Part shown: in pieces, positions 43,777 to 51,717 of the stretch
Position numbering within the stretch: the first letter of the stretch is position 1
Layout: the number at the start of each line of letters is the position of its first letter
From: Pontibacter sp. E15-1
Lineage (GTDB): Bacteria > Bacteroidota > Bacteroidia > Cytophagales > Hymenobacteraceae
DNA length: 64,000 bases
Direction of reading: 5' to 3'
NCBI RefSeq assembly: GCF_022601975.1
Contig: NZ_JAKVIR010000018.1
Coordinates: 62,001 to 126,000 of the forward strand
Made by a program: the position numbers and the translations under genes
Notes under the pieces: model-generated
Told to the model about the DNA's origin: nothing
What the model saw: only the letters and a program-made list of their open reading frames with translations
The model's database searches: none

Positions 43777-44919
43777 CTATTTCATCTTCATTATCTCGGT
43801 GCCTGCCAGCAGGAAGCAGCCGAGGCCGTAGTCCTCAAAATCAGGTTTGCTGGTATAGGTCACGGGCTGGCCGTCTTTGGGCTCCTTGCCGGTGCCCTGC
43901 ACATACCCCAGAAAACCGTTGGGGTGCACCGCCTCCTTTTCCATCGCGTTCCAGGCCTTTGTGATCACCGGGTTGTATACCTCCGGGGCCAGCAAGCCGT
44001 TGTTTACGCCCCAGGCCATGCCATACACAAAAAGGGCTGTGCCGGTAGTCTCTTTCCCGCCGAAGTGGTTGGGGTCGTGGAGGCTCACGTTCCAGAAGCC
44101 GTCCGGGCGCTGAAGCGGCACCAGCGCTTGCATCATCTCGAGGTACGTCTGCTGGTATTCGTCGCGGTGCGGGGCGTTTTTCGGCATAATGTCCAGCACG
44201 CGCACGAGTGCCGCCACCACCCAGCCGTTGCCCCTCGACCAATAGCAGTCTTCGCCGTTGGGCGCTGTGTATGGGGCCACAAAATCGGCGTCGCGCCACC
44301 ACAGGCTGTCCTCCGGGTTATATAGCCCCCCGCCGATCTCGGTTTTGGCAGCGTTGTACAGGTCATACATCTTCTCGAAATACGCATCGTCCTGCTTGAG
44401 CACGCCCAGCTTCGCGTACACGGGCATGGCCATTTGCAGGGCATCAATCCAGTGCCAGTCGTCTTTCTTGTCGGAGTATACCATGCTATCGACGGAGGCC
44501 TTGATGTCGCGAATGCGCTCAGGTTTTGGGTCAATCTGGTATAGGTCGAGGTAGGTTTGCCCGGCAGCCTGGTCGTCGGCGTCGCGGGTATGCACCCCGT
44601 TGCGGAGGCCCCAGTTGTGCTTCTCACCCCATTCCACGGCATAGTCGTAGTAGCGCTGCTGCGGGTCGGCCGCATATAGGGCCATCAGCCCCTCGTAGTA
44701 CACGGCGCGCGTCCAGAGGTTGCTGGGGCGTGTTTTGTTGGTTACCACCTCCTTACCTGGGTCGGGCCACTTCTGCATGAAGTAGGCATTGGCCAGCGTG
44801 AGGGTCTTCAGCACTTCATTCTTCTTCGGCAACTCTTTTGCCGGTTTCTGCGCCACGCAGGCAAACAGGCAGAGGCATACCAGGATACTCTTGGGAAAAG
44901 GTAATTTAAAAGTGCGCAT
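43777..44919 (-). CDS. Unsaturated rhamnogalacturonyl hydrolase, GH105
   Basis: A 380-residue (alpha/alpha)6-barrel enzyme with a lipoprotein-like signal (CLFAC, Cys21). The catalytic Asp159 is in DDWHWIDALQMAMP, matching Asp143 of Bacillus YteR; a second acidic cluster, HTRDADDQAAGQTY, lines the active site. YWSRGNGWVVAALVRVLDIMP and GMAWGVNNGLL are family segments. It hydrates the unsaturated galacturonyl end made by PL11 and releases it from the rhamnose. An operator-linked promoter lies upstream (45034-45077). Convergent with the GH43-like gene. Confidence 0.95.
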   Translation of the reverse strand: MRTFKLPFPKSILVCLCLFACVAQKPAKELPKKNEVLKTLTLANAYFMQKWPDPGKEVVTNKTRPSNLWTRAVYYEGLMALYAADPQQRYYDYAVEWGEKHNWGLRNGVHTRDADDQAAGQTYLDLYQIDPKPERIRDIKASVDSMVYSDKKDDWHWIDALQMAMPVYAKLGVLKQDDAYFEKMYDLYNAAKTEIGGGLYNPEDSLWWRDADFVAPYTAPNGEDCYWSRGNGWVVAALVRVLDIMPKNAPHRDEYQQTYLEMMQALVPLQRPDGFWNVSLHDPNHFGGKETTGTALFVYGMAWGVNNGLLAPEVYNPVITKAWNAMEKEAVHPNGFLGYVQGTGKEPKDGQPVTYTSKPDFEDYGLGCFLLAGTEIMKMK

Positions 44920-45033
44920 GCTTTTTTTCTTCTGATTCGTTCGTTTTTATCCTTCGTGGCTCAGGCGGTGCCCACGGGAAATCTGAGCAAGATGTACTTG
45001 CCCCGTAGCTCGTGAATCCACCTTAAAGCACCT

Positions 45034-45077
45034 CAAATTAACGCGAAAAGGCAAGTCCCCTATCCTGCTCTATCCTG
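45034..45077 (-). promoter_or_regulatory. Pectin-type operator and -7 box, GH105 gene
   Basis: On the minus strand CAGGATA-GAG-CAGGATA (45061-45077) is followed by 19 bases and TTAATTTG (45034-45041), one base off TAnnTTTG. The transcript would begin about 110 bases before the GH105 start. Confidence 0.78.
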
Positions 45078-45126
45078 TAAACCCGCAGCCAGCTGCTGTC
45101 CTCAACCAAAAACCAACTTGCCACTA

Positions 45127-45171
45127 CAGGTCAGGGCAGGATAGCTTTTTGGCCGTGCGTTTCTATTTTTG
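45127..45171 (+). promoter_or_regulatory. Pectin-type operator and -7 box, DUF4861 gene
   Basis: On the plus strand CAGGTCA-GGG-CAGGATA (45127-45143) is followed by 20 bases and TATTTTTG (45164-45171), a perfect TAnnTTTG. The transcript would begin about 40 bases before the ATG at 45219. The second half-site overlaps where a -33 box would sit, as expected for activation. Confidence 0.78.
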
Positions 45172-45218
45172 ATAAACTGCATGCACGTGCGCGCAGCCAT
45201 CTACTTAACCGACGCTCC

Positions 45219-46523
45219 ATGATCAAAAATGGCCTTCTTTCGCTTTCCATCGCGTGTTTGTGCGGCGCTGTGGTTTCCTGCCAGTCAGGGGATAAAACGC
45301 AGCCTCAGGAAATCACGCTCACCAACCGTTCCGCCATCAGCCTCACCGACAAAGGCATCGCGATAAAACGCGCTGCGCTGACGGCCATCCCGGAGGGTAT
45401 GAATTTCCCGCTTTTGCTGACCGGACAGGGCGACACAGTGGCGGTGCAGGCTGACGACCTGGACGGCGACCAAGAGTGGGACGAGCTTTTTTTTGTGACT
45501 GACCTGCCGGCAAACGGAACCCAGACGCTGCACCTGTCGTGGCTGGCCACGCAGCCCAGGTATACCCCCCGCACCAGCGTCCGGTTCGGGAAGCGCACCT
45601 CACAAAACACGCCCGTGCAGGCCCGCACCAGCGACACCCTGCTTGCCAACCAGCTGCCCAAAAGCGCAGGGTATGGCTACCAGCCCTACCAGACCGACGG
45701 CCCGACCTGGGAGAATGACAAGGTGGGCTTTCGCCATTATTTCGACGGCCGCAACGCAAAGGACATCTTCGGAAAGCGGGTGTCCTATATGTCGCCTGAG
45801 ACGGTGGGTATAAATGCCGCCGGGGAGGTGGAAGACAACTACCACGTGATGGAAGCCTGGGGCCGGGATGTGATGGCGGTGGGCAACTCAACGGGCATTG
45901 GCGGTATTGCCCTGATGATCGGGGACACGCCCTACCGCCTGGGCGTCACGGCCGCCGACTCGGTCAACAACATAGAAAGCACCACGCTGCGGCTTGTGTG
46001 CGAGGGGCCAGTGCGCTCGGCGCTGCGCCTGGGCTATACCAACTGGCAGCCCGACGGCACGGCGCGGCGGTATACCCTCTCGGAGCAGCCCACGATCTGG
46101 CCCGGCATGTATGCCTACCGCAACACGGCCAGCGTGTCGGGTTTGCAGGGCGACGAAACGCTGCTGATCGGGATGAACAACCTGGACCCATCCGGCCAGG
46201 TGACCGAGATTGACGTGGACGACACCTGGGTGGTGCTGCTGACGCATGACCGCGAGACGTATAACAACGAATGGCTGCTGGGCCTGGCGCTCATCCTCCC
46301 GAAAGACGCTTACCTGGGGTATACCGCGGCCCCGGATACCGGTAACCTGTCTCGGGCGTACTTTGCCAAAATGAAGGCGCAGGAAAACCAGCCCGTGACC
46401 TATTACGCCGTGGGAGGCTGGGAAATGAGCGATGAGAAATTCAAGAGCGAGGCAGGATTCAAGGCCTACGTGCAAAACCTCGCCCGCCAACTGGCAGCTG
46501 AAGTGGATATAGAAATAAAGTGA
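45219..46523 (+). CDS. DUF4861-family lipoprotein
   Basis: A 434-residue lipoprotein (AVVSC, Cys21). The DUF4861 pattern is clear: an opening beta domain (ITLTNRSAISLTDKGIAI, DDLDGDQEWDELFF), then SAGYGYQPYQTDGPTWENDKVGFRHYFDGRNAKDIFGKR, YHVMEAWGRDVMAVGNS and WPGMYAYRNTASVSGLQGDETLLIGMNNLD. The repeated acidic and aromatic residues suggest a carbohydrate-active beta-sandwich, but no catalytic activity is established that I know of. In Bacteroidota the family recurs in pectin loci next to GH105 and PL enzymes, as here, so it is a candidate for an uncharacterised pectin enzyme. It may lead a transcript continuing into GH105 and the esterase, though a repeat element intervenes. Confidence 0.88.
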   Translation: MIKNGLLSLSIACLCGAVVSCQSGDKTQPQEITLTNRSAISLTDKGIAIKRAALTAIPEGMNFPLLLTGQGDTVAVQADDLDGDQEWDELFFVTDLPANGTQTLHLSWLATQPRYTPRTSVRFGKRTSQNTPVQARTSDTLLANQLPKSAGYGYQPYQTDGPTWENDKVGFRHYFDGRNAKDIFGKRVSYMSPETVGINAAGEVEDNYHVMEAWGRDVMAVGNSTGIGGIALMIGDTPYRLGVTAADSVNNIESTTLRLVCEGPVRSALRLGYTNWQPDGTARRYTLSEQPTIWPGMYAYRNTASVSGLQGDETLLIGMNNLDPSGQVTEIDVDDTWVVLLTHDRETYNNEWLLGLALILPKDAYLGYTAAPDTGNLSRAYFAKMKAQENQPVTYYAVGGWEMSDEKFKSEAGFKAYVQNLARQLAAEVDIEIK

Positions 46524-46570
46524 TCCGCTGGGACACACTCATCGGGATACCCTCATTGGGATACACTCCT

Positions 46571-46701
46571 GTAGAGACGCAAAATTTTGCGTCTTGGGTA
46601 TGGGTTGGGTATGGGTTAAGTCCAGGCGCAGAGTAGCAAATGATCACCCTGTATACCCTTTCCTTTCAAGTGGTATAAGACGCAAAATTTTGCGTCTCTA
46701 C
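46571..46701. repeat. Double-palindrome element (AAAATTTT type)
   Basis: Two 25-base arms, gtagagacgcaaaattttgc (46571 on) and its inverted copy ending at 46701, are perfect inverted repeats. Each contains the 20-base palindrome AGACGCAAAATTTTGCGTCT. The 80-base interior has no coding potential and contains repeats of gggtatgg. Its architecture matches the elements at 49932-50111 and 59497-59659. Confidence 0.8.
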
Positions 46702-46728
46702 GACTGATGGGTCTATATGAAGAACAGA

Positions 46729-46745
46729 CCGGTCAGCACAGGACG
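46729..46745 (+). promoter_or_regulatory. Weak candidate operator upstream of GH105
   Basis: CCGGTCA-GCA-CAGGACG has the same 10-bp spaced layout and the same orientation as the strong sites, with two or three mismatches. The downstream region at the expected distance (GATATTAT) is a poor -7 box. Confidence 0.3.
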
Positions 46746-46864
46746 GTTCGCTGGCTTTTCCTGCCGATATTATCGGACATTGGCCGTGGCGGTGCTAAAA
46801 CCTGGTAATTCAGACTGGCAATGGTGGCGGACGATAACGATGGCAAAAACTAAATTTGAAACCG

Positions 46865-48274
46865 ATGAAAAATGTAGCTGATTATACCCTCAATCGTAAC
46901 CGGCAGGGGGCAAGCAAAATAGTATGGCGCGCCTGTCTCGCGCTGTCGCTGGCAGCCGTGCTCCAGCCCGCGCAGGCGCAGACGACCCCGGCCAAGGTGT
47001 CGGACACCACCACGCCCCTGCACGCCATGCAGCCCGACTACCCCACCCCTTACGGTCAAGCCACGGCAAAGGACGTGACGCAGGTGTTGCTGCGGGTACA
47101 TGCTTACCTCGATGCCGCCACCCCGGCCCGGCTGCTCGACAAGGAAACCGGAAAGCCCGTCACGGATCTCAAGAAGCTTAGCCCTTCCACCGTCATCGAG
47201 CAGGGAGACTTCCGGTTGACCAGCTACGAGTGGGGCGTGACGTACGCGGGCATGCTGCTGGCGGGTGAGGCCACCGGCGATGCCCGTTTCACCAAATATA
47301 CCGCCCAGCGGCTGAGCTTCCTGGCCGACCTGGCCCCCTACTACCGCAAGGAAATCAAGAAAAACCCTGAACTTGATACCCCGCTCCGGCAGGTGCTGCA
47401 GCCCCACGCCCTGGATGACGCCGGGGCCATGGCCGCCGCCATGATCAAGGCGAGCCGCGCCGGGGTAACCAAAGCAGACGTGCGCCCCCTCATCGACAAC
47501 TACATCGACTACATCATGAACAAGGAGTTCCGGCTGGCCGACGGCACCCTGGCGCGCAACCGCCCCTTGCCAAACACCGTTTGGCTGGACGACATGTTCA
47601 TGAGCGTGCCTGCCCTGGCCCAAATGGGCAAGCTGACCGGTGAGCAGCGCTACTATGACGAGGCCGTGAAACAGGTCGTGCAAATCTCAGAGCGCATGTT
47701 CAACAAAGAGAAAGGGCTGTATATGCACGGCTGGGTGCAGGGTATGGAGCCGCACCCGCAGTTCCATTGGGCACGCGCCAACGGCTGGGCCGTTATGACG
47801 CTGGTGGAGCTGCTGGACGTGCTGCCCCAGAACCACTCCGGCTACCCTAAAGTGCTGGCGCAGCTGCGTGCGCACGTGGCGGGGCTTGCTGCCTACCAGG
47901 CTGGCGAAGGCTTCTGGCACCAGCTCCTGGACCGCAACAACTCATATCTGGAGACCTCTGCCACCGCTATTTATACCTACTCCATTGCCCGGGCCATTAA
48001 CCGCGGCTGGATCGACAGGCAAGCTTACGGTCCGATGGTGCTGCTGGCCTGGAACGCTGTGGCAACCCAGGTAAACGCCAAAGGCCAGGTGGAGGGAACC
48101 TGCGTGGGTACGGGTATGGCCTTCGACCCGGCTTTCTACTTTTACCGCCCCATCAGTGTGTATGCCGCCCATGGGTATGGCCCCGTGCTGCTGGCCGGCG
48201 CCGAGATCATCCACCTGCTGAAGGGCAGCAAATACGAAATAAACGACAGCGCGGTACAGTTTTCAGCCCGCTAG
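46865..48274 (+). CDS. Unsaturated glucuronyl/galacturonyl hydrolase, GH105
   Basis: A 469-residue enzyme with an N-terminal signal peptide (LALSLAAVLQPAQAQ). The (alpha/alpha)6-barrel carries TVWLDDMFMSVPALAQMGKLTGE (catalytic-Asp region), QPHALDDAGAMAAAM, FHWARANGWAVMTLVELLDVLP and ETSATAIYTYSIARAINRGW. It is longer than the GH105 at 43777 and only distantly similar, as expected for two subfamilies with different aglycone preference. It removes 4,5-unsaturated uronic ends from oligosaccharides produced by the lyases. ATG 46865 is used; an earlier TTG adds three residues. The esterase gene follows 39 bases later. Confidence 0.94.
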   Translation: MKNVADYTLNRNRQGASKIVWRACLALSLAAVLQPAQAQTTPAKVSDTTTPLHAMQPDYPTPYGQATAKDVTQVLLRVHAYLDAATPARLLDKETGKPVTDLKKLSPSTVIEQGDFRLTSYEWGVTYAGMLLAGEATGDARFTKYTAQRLSFLADLAPYYRKEIKKNPELDTPLRQVLQPHALDDAGAMAAAMIKASRAGVTKADVRPLIDNYIDYIMNKEFRLADGTLARNRPLPNTVWLDDMFMSVPALAQMGKLTGEQRYYDEAVKQVVQISERMFNKEKGLYMHGWVQGMEPHPQFHWARANGWAVMTLVELLDVLPQNHSGYPKVLAQLRAHVAGLAAYQAGEGFWHQLLDRNNSYLETSATAIYTYSIARAINRGWIDRQAYGPMVLLAWNAVATQVNAKGQVEGTCVGTGMAFDPAFYFYRPISVYAAHGYGPVLLAGAEIIHLLKGSKYEINDSAVQFSAR

Positions 48275-48313
48275 CTTATTCCTTTTCCACGCATTTATCC
48301 ATACACCGCACCC

Positions 48314-49735
48314 ATGAAACGGAGCTTTTTGAACTTCCTCCTATACCCCTTCCTTCCACAGAAGGCAGCCCTGCTGGCTACCCTCTGCTGCCTGGCTGCA
48401 GGCTGCAAAACCACACAGCCCGAAGAGGCGGCTACCATCACGGCAACCGCAGCTATACCTCCCGCTGCTTCCTCCGCGCTTCTGAAAAAGTTTGACTTTG
48501 GCTCCGGGGCTGTAGCGGAAGGGTATGATCAGGTGCTTCCGGGCACGGCGTATACGGCGGCGCGTGGGTATGGCCTCATCTCCAAATCACCCCTGGAGGC
48601 CATCAGCAGGAAAGGGAAAGATGCCCTGAAAAGCGACTTTATCACGAGCAGTGCCCCTTTTTACTTCACCGTGGACTTGCCCGAGGGCAACTATGAGGTG
48701 ACCGTGCTGCTCGGCGATGCGGAAGGAACCTCTAAAACCACCGTCAAAGCTGAGTCGCGGCGGCTGATGCTGGAAGACGTGCAGACGCCTGCCGGCAAAG
48801 TGGAGGCCCATACCTTCGTGGTGAACGTGCGTACGCCCAAAATCAATGAGCAGGAAAGCATACGGCTGAAATCCAGGGAAGTGAACTACCTGAACTGGGA
48901 CGACAAACTGACGCTGGAGTTTAACAACGACCGCCCTGCTGTGGCTGCCATCGAGATCAGGGAAGTAGAAGATATAATCACGGTGTACCTGGCGGGCAAC
49001 TCCACGGTGGTAGACCAGGAGTATGAGCCCTGGGCCGCCTGGGGGCAGATGGTGCCGCGCTTTTTTAAACCTGGCGTGGTGGTGGCCAACTATGCCGAGT
49101 CCGGGGAAACCCTCAAGGCTTTCGTCGGTGAAAAAAGGCTGGAGAAAGTGCTCAGCGTGATCAAACCCAACGACTACCTGTTCATCGAGTTTGCCCACAA
49201 CGACCAGAAGCCCGGCTCCTCGCACGTCGATCCGTTTACAACCTACAAGGAGATGCTGAAGCACTTTATTGCCGAAGCCCGGGAACGTGGGGCGATACCG
49301 GTGTTGGTTACCTCGATGCATCGCCGCAATTTCGACGGGGCCGGAAAGATTGTGAACACGCTGGGAGATTACCCGGAGGCGGTGCGCCAGACGGCCCAGG
49401 AAGAGAACGTGGCCGTGATTGACCTGAACGCCATGAGCAAGCAGTTTTATGAGGCGATGGGCCCTGAAAACTCAAAGAAAGCCTTTGTGCACTATCCGGC
49501 CAACACGTTTCCGGGTCAGGACAAGGCCCTGGAGGACAACACCCACTTCAGCACCTACGGCGCGTATCAACTTGCCAGGGGCATTGTGGAGGGTATAAAG
49601 AGCAACAACCTGAAGCTCGCTGCTTACTTGCGGGAGGATGTCCGCCCCTTCGACCCCGCCCACCCCGACGCCTTTGCCAACTGGGCCCTTCCCCAAAGCC
49701 CGGACGTGACCGCCGTGAAACCGGATGGGAATTGA
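48314..49735 (+). CDS. Two-domain rhamnogalacturonan acetylesterase, SGNH fold with N-terminal beta module
   Basis: A 473-residue lipoprotein (CLAAGC, Cys31). Residues about 58-220 form a galactose-binding-like beta sandwich (KFDFGSGAVAEGYDQV, FYFTVDLPEGNYEVTVLLGDAEG, LTLEFNNDRPAVAAIEIREV), common at the start of YteE-type pectin acetylesterases. The SGNH domain follows, with Ser230 in YLAGNSTVVDQ, Gly in ANYAESGETLK, Asn296 in IEFAHNDQKP and Asp408/His411 in DNTHFS. Asn replaces the usual Asp before the nucleophile (GNST instead of GDST), and Ala replaces Gly in the GHND block (AHND). It sits 39 bases after GH105, so co-transcribed. Confidence 0.92.
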   Translation: MKRSFLNFLLYPFLPQKAALLATLCCLAAGCKTTQPEEAATITATAAIPPAASSALLKKFDFGSGAVAEGYDQVLPGTAYTAARGYGLISKSPLEAISRKGKDALKSDFITSSAPFYFTVDLPEGNYEVTVLLGDAEGTSKTTVKAESRRLMLEDVQTPAGKVEAHTFVVNVRTPKINEQESIRLKSREVNYLNWDDKLTLEFNNDRPAVAAIEIREVEDIITVYLAGNSTVVDQEYEPWAAWGQMVPRFFKPGVVVANYAESGETLKAFVGEKRLEKVLSVIKPNDYLFIEFAHNDQKPGSSHVDPFTTYKEMLKHFIAEARERGAIPVLVTSMHRRNFDGAGKIVNTLGDYPEAVRQTAQEENVAVIDLNAMSKQFYEAMGPENSKKAFVHYPANTFPGQDKALEDNTHFSTYGAYQLARGIVEGIKSNNLKLAAYLREDVRPFDPAHPDAFANWALPQSPDVTAVKPDGN

Positions 49736-50155
49736 AGCTGGCTATTCGAGGATGTGACTTCATGATTTACCAAGGACTCCTTTCACCCAGGATCGTTTCG
49801 GATACCAATAGCGAGTGGGTTGTGCCTATTGGAGTATTTTCGTGCAGTATTGATACAAACTTCCATACCCCATCAGGTGCTACCCAATCATACCACCCAA
49901 CAGCTCTCCATCCCCTTACTGCTCTGCACGCTGGCGCAAGCGTCCGCTTGTGCCGCTACCGCTACTAGTACTCAACCAATTTAATGACCAGAATTAGCGG
50001 TTGTTTTTATATGTATAGAAACGGCTTTTAGGCCTCATTTCTAATTCTTAATTTCTAATTTTTAATTTGGCAAAGCACTAGCATAGTGAGCACAAGCGGA
50101 CGCTTGCGCCATAGTAATAGAGAGGGTTTAGCTTTGAAGGGCGCTTTGCTGCTCT
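49736..50155. other. 420-base intergenic region between convergent genes
   Basis: No gene. It is dominated by the double-palindrome element at 49932-50111, which contains an AT-rich stretch also found (inverted) at 5701-5740. Confidence 0.6.
49932..50111. repeat. Double-palindrome element (GCAAGCG type)
   Basis: The arms at 49932-49953 and 50090-50111 are perfect 22-base inverted repeats, and each arm is nearly palindromic (GCGCAAGCGtcCGCTTGTGC). The interior, about 135 bases, contains the sequence taattcttaatttctaattt shared with 5701-5740. Confidence 0.8.
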
Positions 50156-51520
50156 TTACCGCTGCGCAGTCGACTTATCGGGGTGGAGGGGCACCAGCAT
50201 GAGGTCGCTGTCGGTGAGCAGGCTGGAGTTGAAGAGCACCCACTTGCCGTCGGGGCTGATGGACTGGTGGGCGTGGGCCTGGCTGGAGAACGGGCTTTTG
50301 GTGGTAGGCCGATGCCCGGTGGTGAGCAGCGTGGCTTCCCCGGTTTCAATGTTGAGGCGGTAGATATTGCCATCAAATGAGTCGCCCACAGCCCATTTCA
50401 AATCTTTGGTGCCCGCGCTGTGCCAGTAGCCTCCTGATTCTTTCGCCTGTCCCAGCAGCCTGGCCTCGTTGGTCCGGGTGTTCAGCAGCTTGATGCCTGT
50501 CGGGTTTTTCCTGAGTCGGTCCAGATGCCCCATCACGTTGAACAGCACATAGTCTGGGGCGGCAAACACCTCGTGCGTCACCCACTCGTCGTCTTTCTCT
50601 TTGTAGATCGGGCGGTTTTGTACGTTGCCCTGCTTATCGACATTCAGTAGCCACATCCGTTGGGGTGAATCGCCGCCGGTTTCCCAGCAATACATCATTT
50701 CGCCTGACACGAACGGATTCGCCTGAAAATGACCTGTCCGGAAAGGCACCTCTGCCAGCTTCGTGGTTTTGTTGGTGTCAAATTCCACACTGTAGATGGC
50801 CGAGCGATTTTCGCCTTCTTTCGTCGAGAAAAAAATCCTGTTATCGTTTATGTCCAGGCACATGCCGCCGGGCTTCAGGGCGTCGGGCAGCGTGGCCACC
50901 ACCTTTTCATACCCTGTCACGTCCTGCACCTTCTTCCGCTCGCTGTCAGCCAGCAGTTTCCCCAGGCTGAATTCAATCACCTGGTTGTCCCGGATATAAA
51001 AGGCCACGTTTTTTTTGTTTCCGAGCAGCAGGTCTTTTGTGTTCGCCCCGGTTGTTACCTGCACAATCTCGTGGGTGTCCATGGATATGGCATAAAACTG
51101 CCGCCCACTCCGAGCATCGCGGTTGCTGGCGAAGGTCACGTTGCCTCCTGCCGCCGTGTTGCGGTTCGAGCTGAAAACGATGTATTTCCCATCGGCGGTC
51201 CAGTTCGGATGATCCTGGTAGATCTTGGAGCTGCTGTGCCGGGAGGTGGTGAGCGCCGTCACCTTCACGCCCGTGACGGGGTCCACAATCGTGAGGCTTT
51301 CGGAGGGGAAGCGCTGGCCGAAGATGTCCGTGCCCGCCATATCGAAGGTATGGTCTACGTGCGCCCGGTCGGCGTAATCAACGCCGTTGACCACCTGCGC
51401 CTGCGCCACCGGGTTTATCGCCAAGGCGCAAAGACCGACAAAGGCCAACTTTATACCGGCCTGGCAGGGGCGGCGAAGCACCCGTGAGAGAATAGCTGAG
51501 GCAAAATATGGTTTAGGCAT
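50156..51520 (-). CDS. Oligogalacturonate lyase, PL22
   Basis: A 454-residue seven-bladed propeller enzyme with a signal-like N-terminus (AFVGLCALAINPVAQAQ), so probably periplasmic, unlike the cytoplasmic enterobacterial Ogl. Family segments are present: SSKIYQDHPNWTADGKYIVFSSNR, FRTGHFQANPFVSGEMMYCWETGGDSPQRMW, DDEWVTHEVF and WHSAGTKDLKWAVGDSFDGNIYR, with His/Gln/Glu residues expected to bind Mn2+. It cuts oligogalacturonides, including unsaturated ones, by beta-elimination. It is encoded 197 bases downstream of a SusD gene on the same strand, probably in the same transcript, with a hairpin between. Confidence 0.92.
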   Translation of the reverse strand: MPKPYFASAILSRVLRRPCQAGIKLAFVGLCALAINPVAQAQVVNGVDYADRAHVDHTFDMAGTDIFGQRFPSESLTIVDPVTGVKVTALTTSRHSSSKIYQDHPNWTADGKYIVFSSNRNTAAGGNVTFASNRDARSGRQFYAISMDTHEIVQVTTGANTKDLLLGNKKNVAFYIRDNQVIEFSLGKLLADSERKKVQDVTGYEKVVATLPDALKPGGMCLDINDNRIFFSTKEGENRSAIYSVEFDTNKTTKLAEVPFRTGHFQANPFVSGEMMYCWETGGDSPQRMWLLNVDKQGNVQNRPIYKEKDDEWVTHEVFAAPDYVLFNVMGHLDRLRKNPTGIKLLNTRTNEARLLGQAKESGGYWHSAGTKDLKWAVGDSFDGNIYRLNIETGEATLLTTGHRPTTKSPFSSQAHAHQSISPDGKWVLFNSSLLTDSDLMLVPLHPDKSTAQR

Positions 51521-51670
51521 AGTTTCGGGTTTTAGTGATGCGTGTTTACTTGAGGCATTGAAAGCAATTCAGTAAGGGGTATGGCCGAAGCCACCCTGGG
51601 AAAAGGTGGGAGGAGAAGCTGCCTGCCACACGTGGGATACCTCTATCCACGCGGGCAGACAGCCCCAAAA

Positions 51671-51700
51671 CCGGCTGCATGCCCTAAGAGCAACAGCCGG
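51671..51700 (-). terminator. Hairpin between SusD and PL22
   Basis: CCGGCTG and CAGCCGG pair around a 16-base loop; the minus-strand read continues TTTTGGGG. It may be a partial terminator that reduces PL22 relative to SusCD. Confidence 0.35.
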
Positions 51701-51717
51701 CCACTACCACCTCAAAA

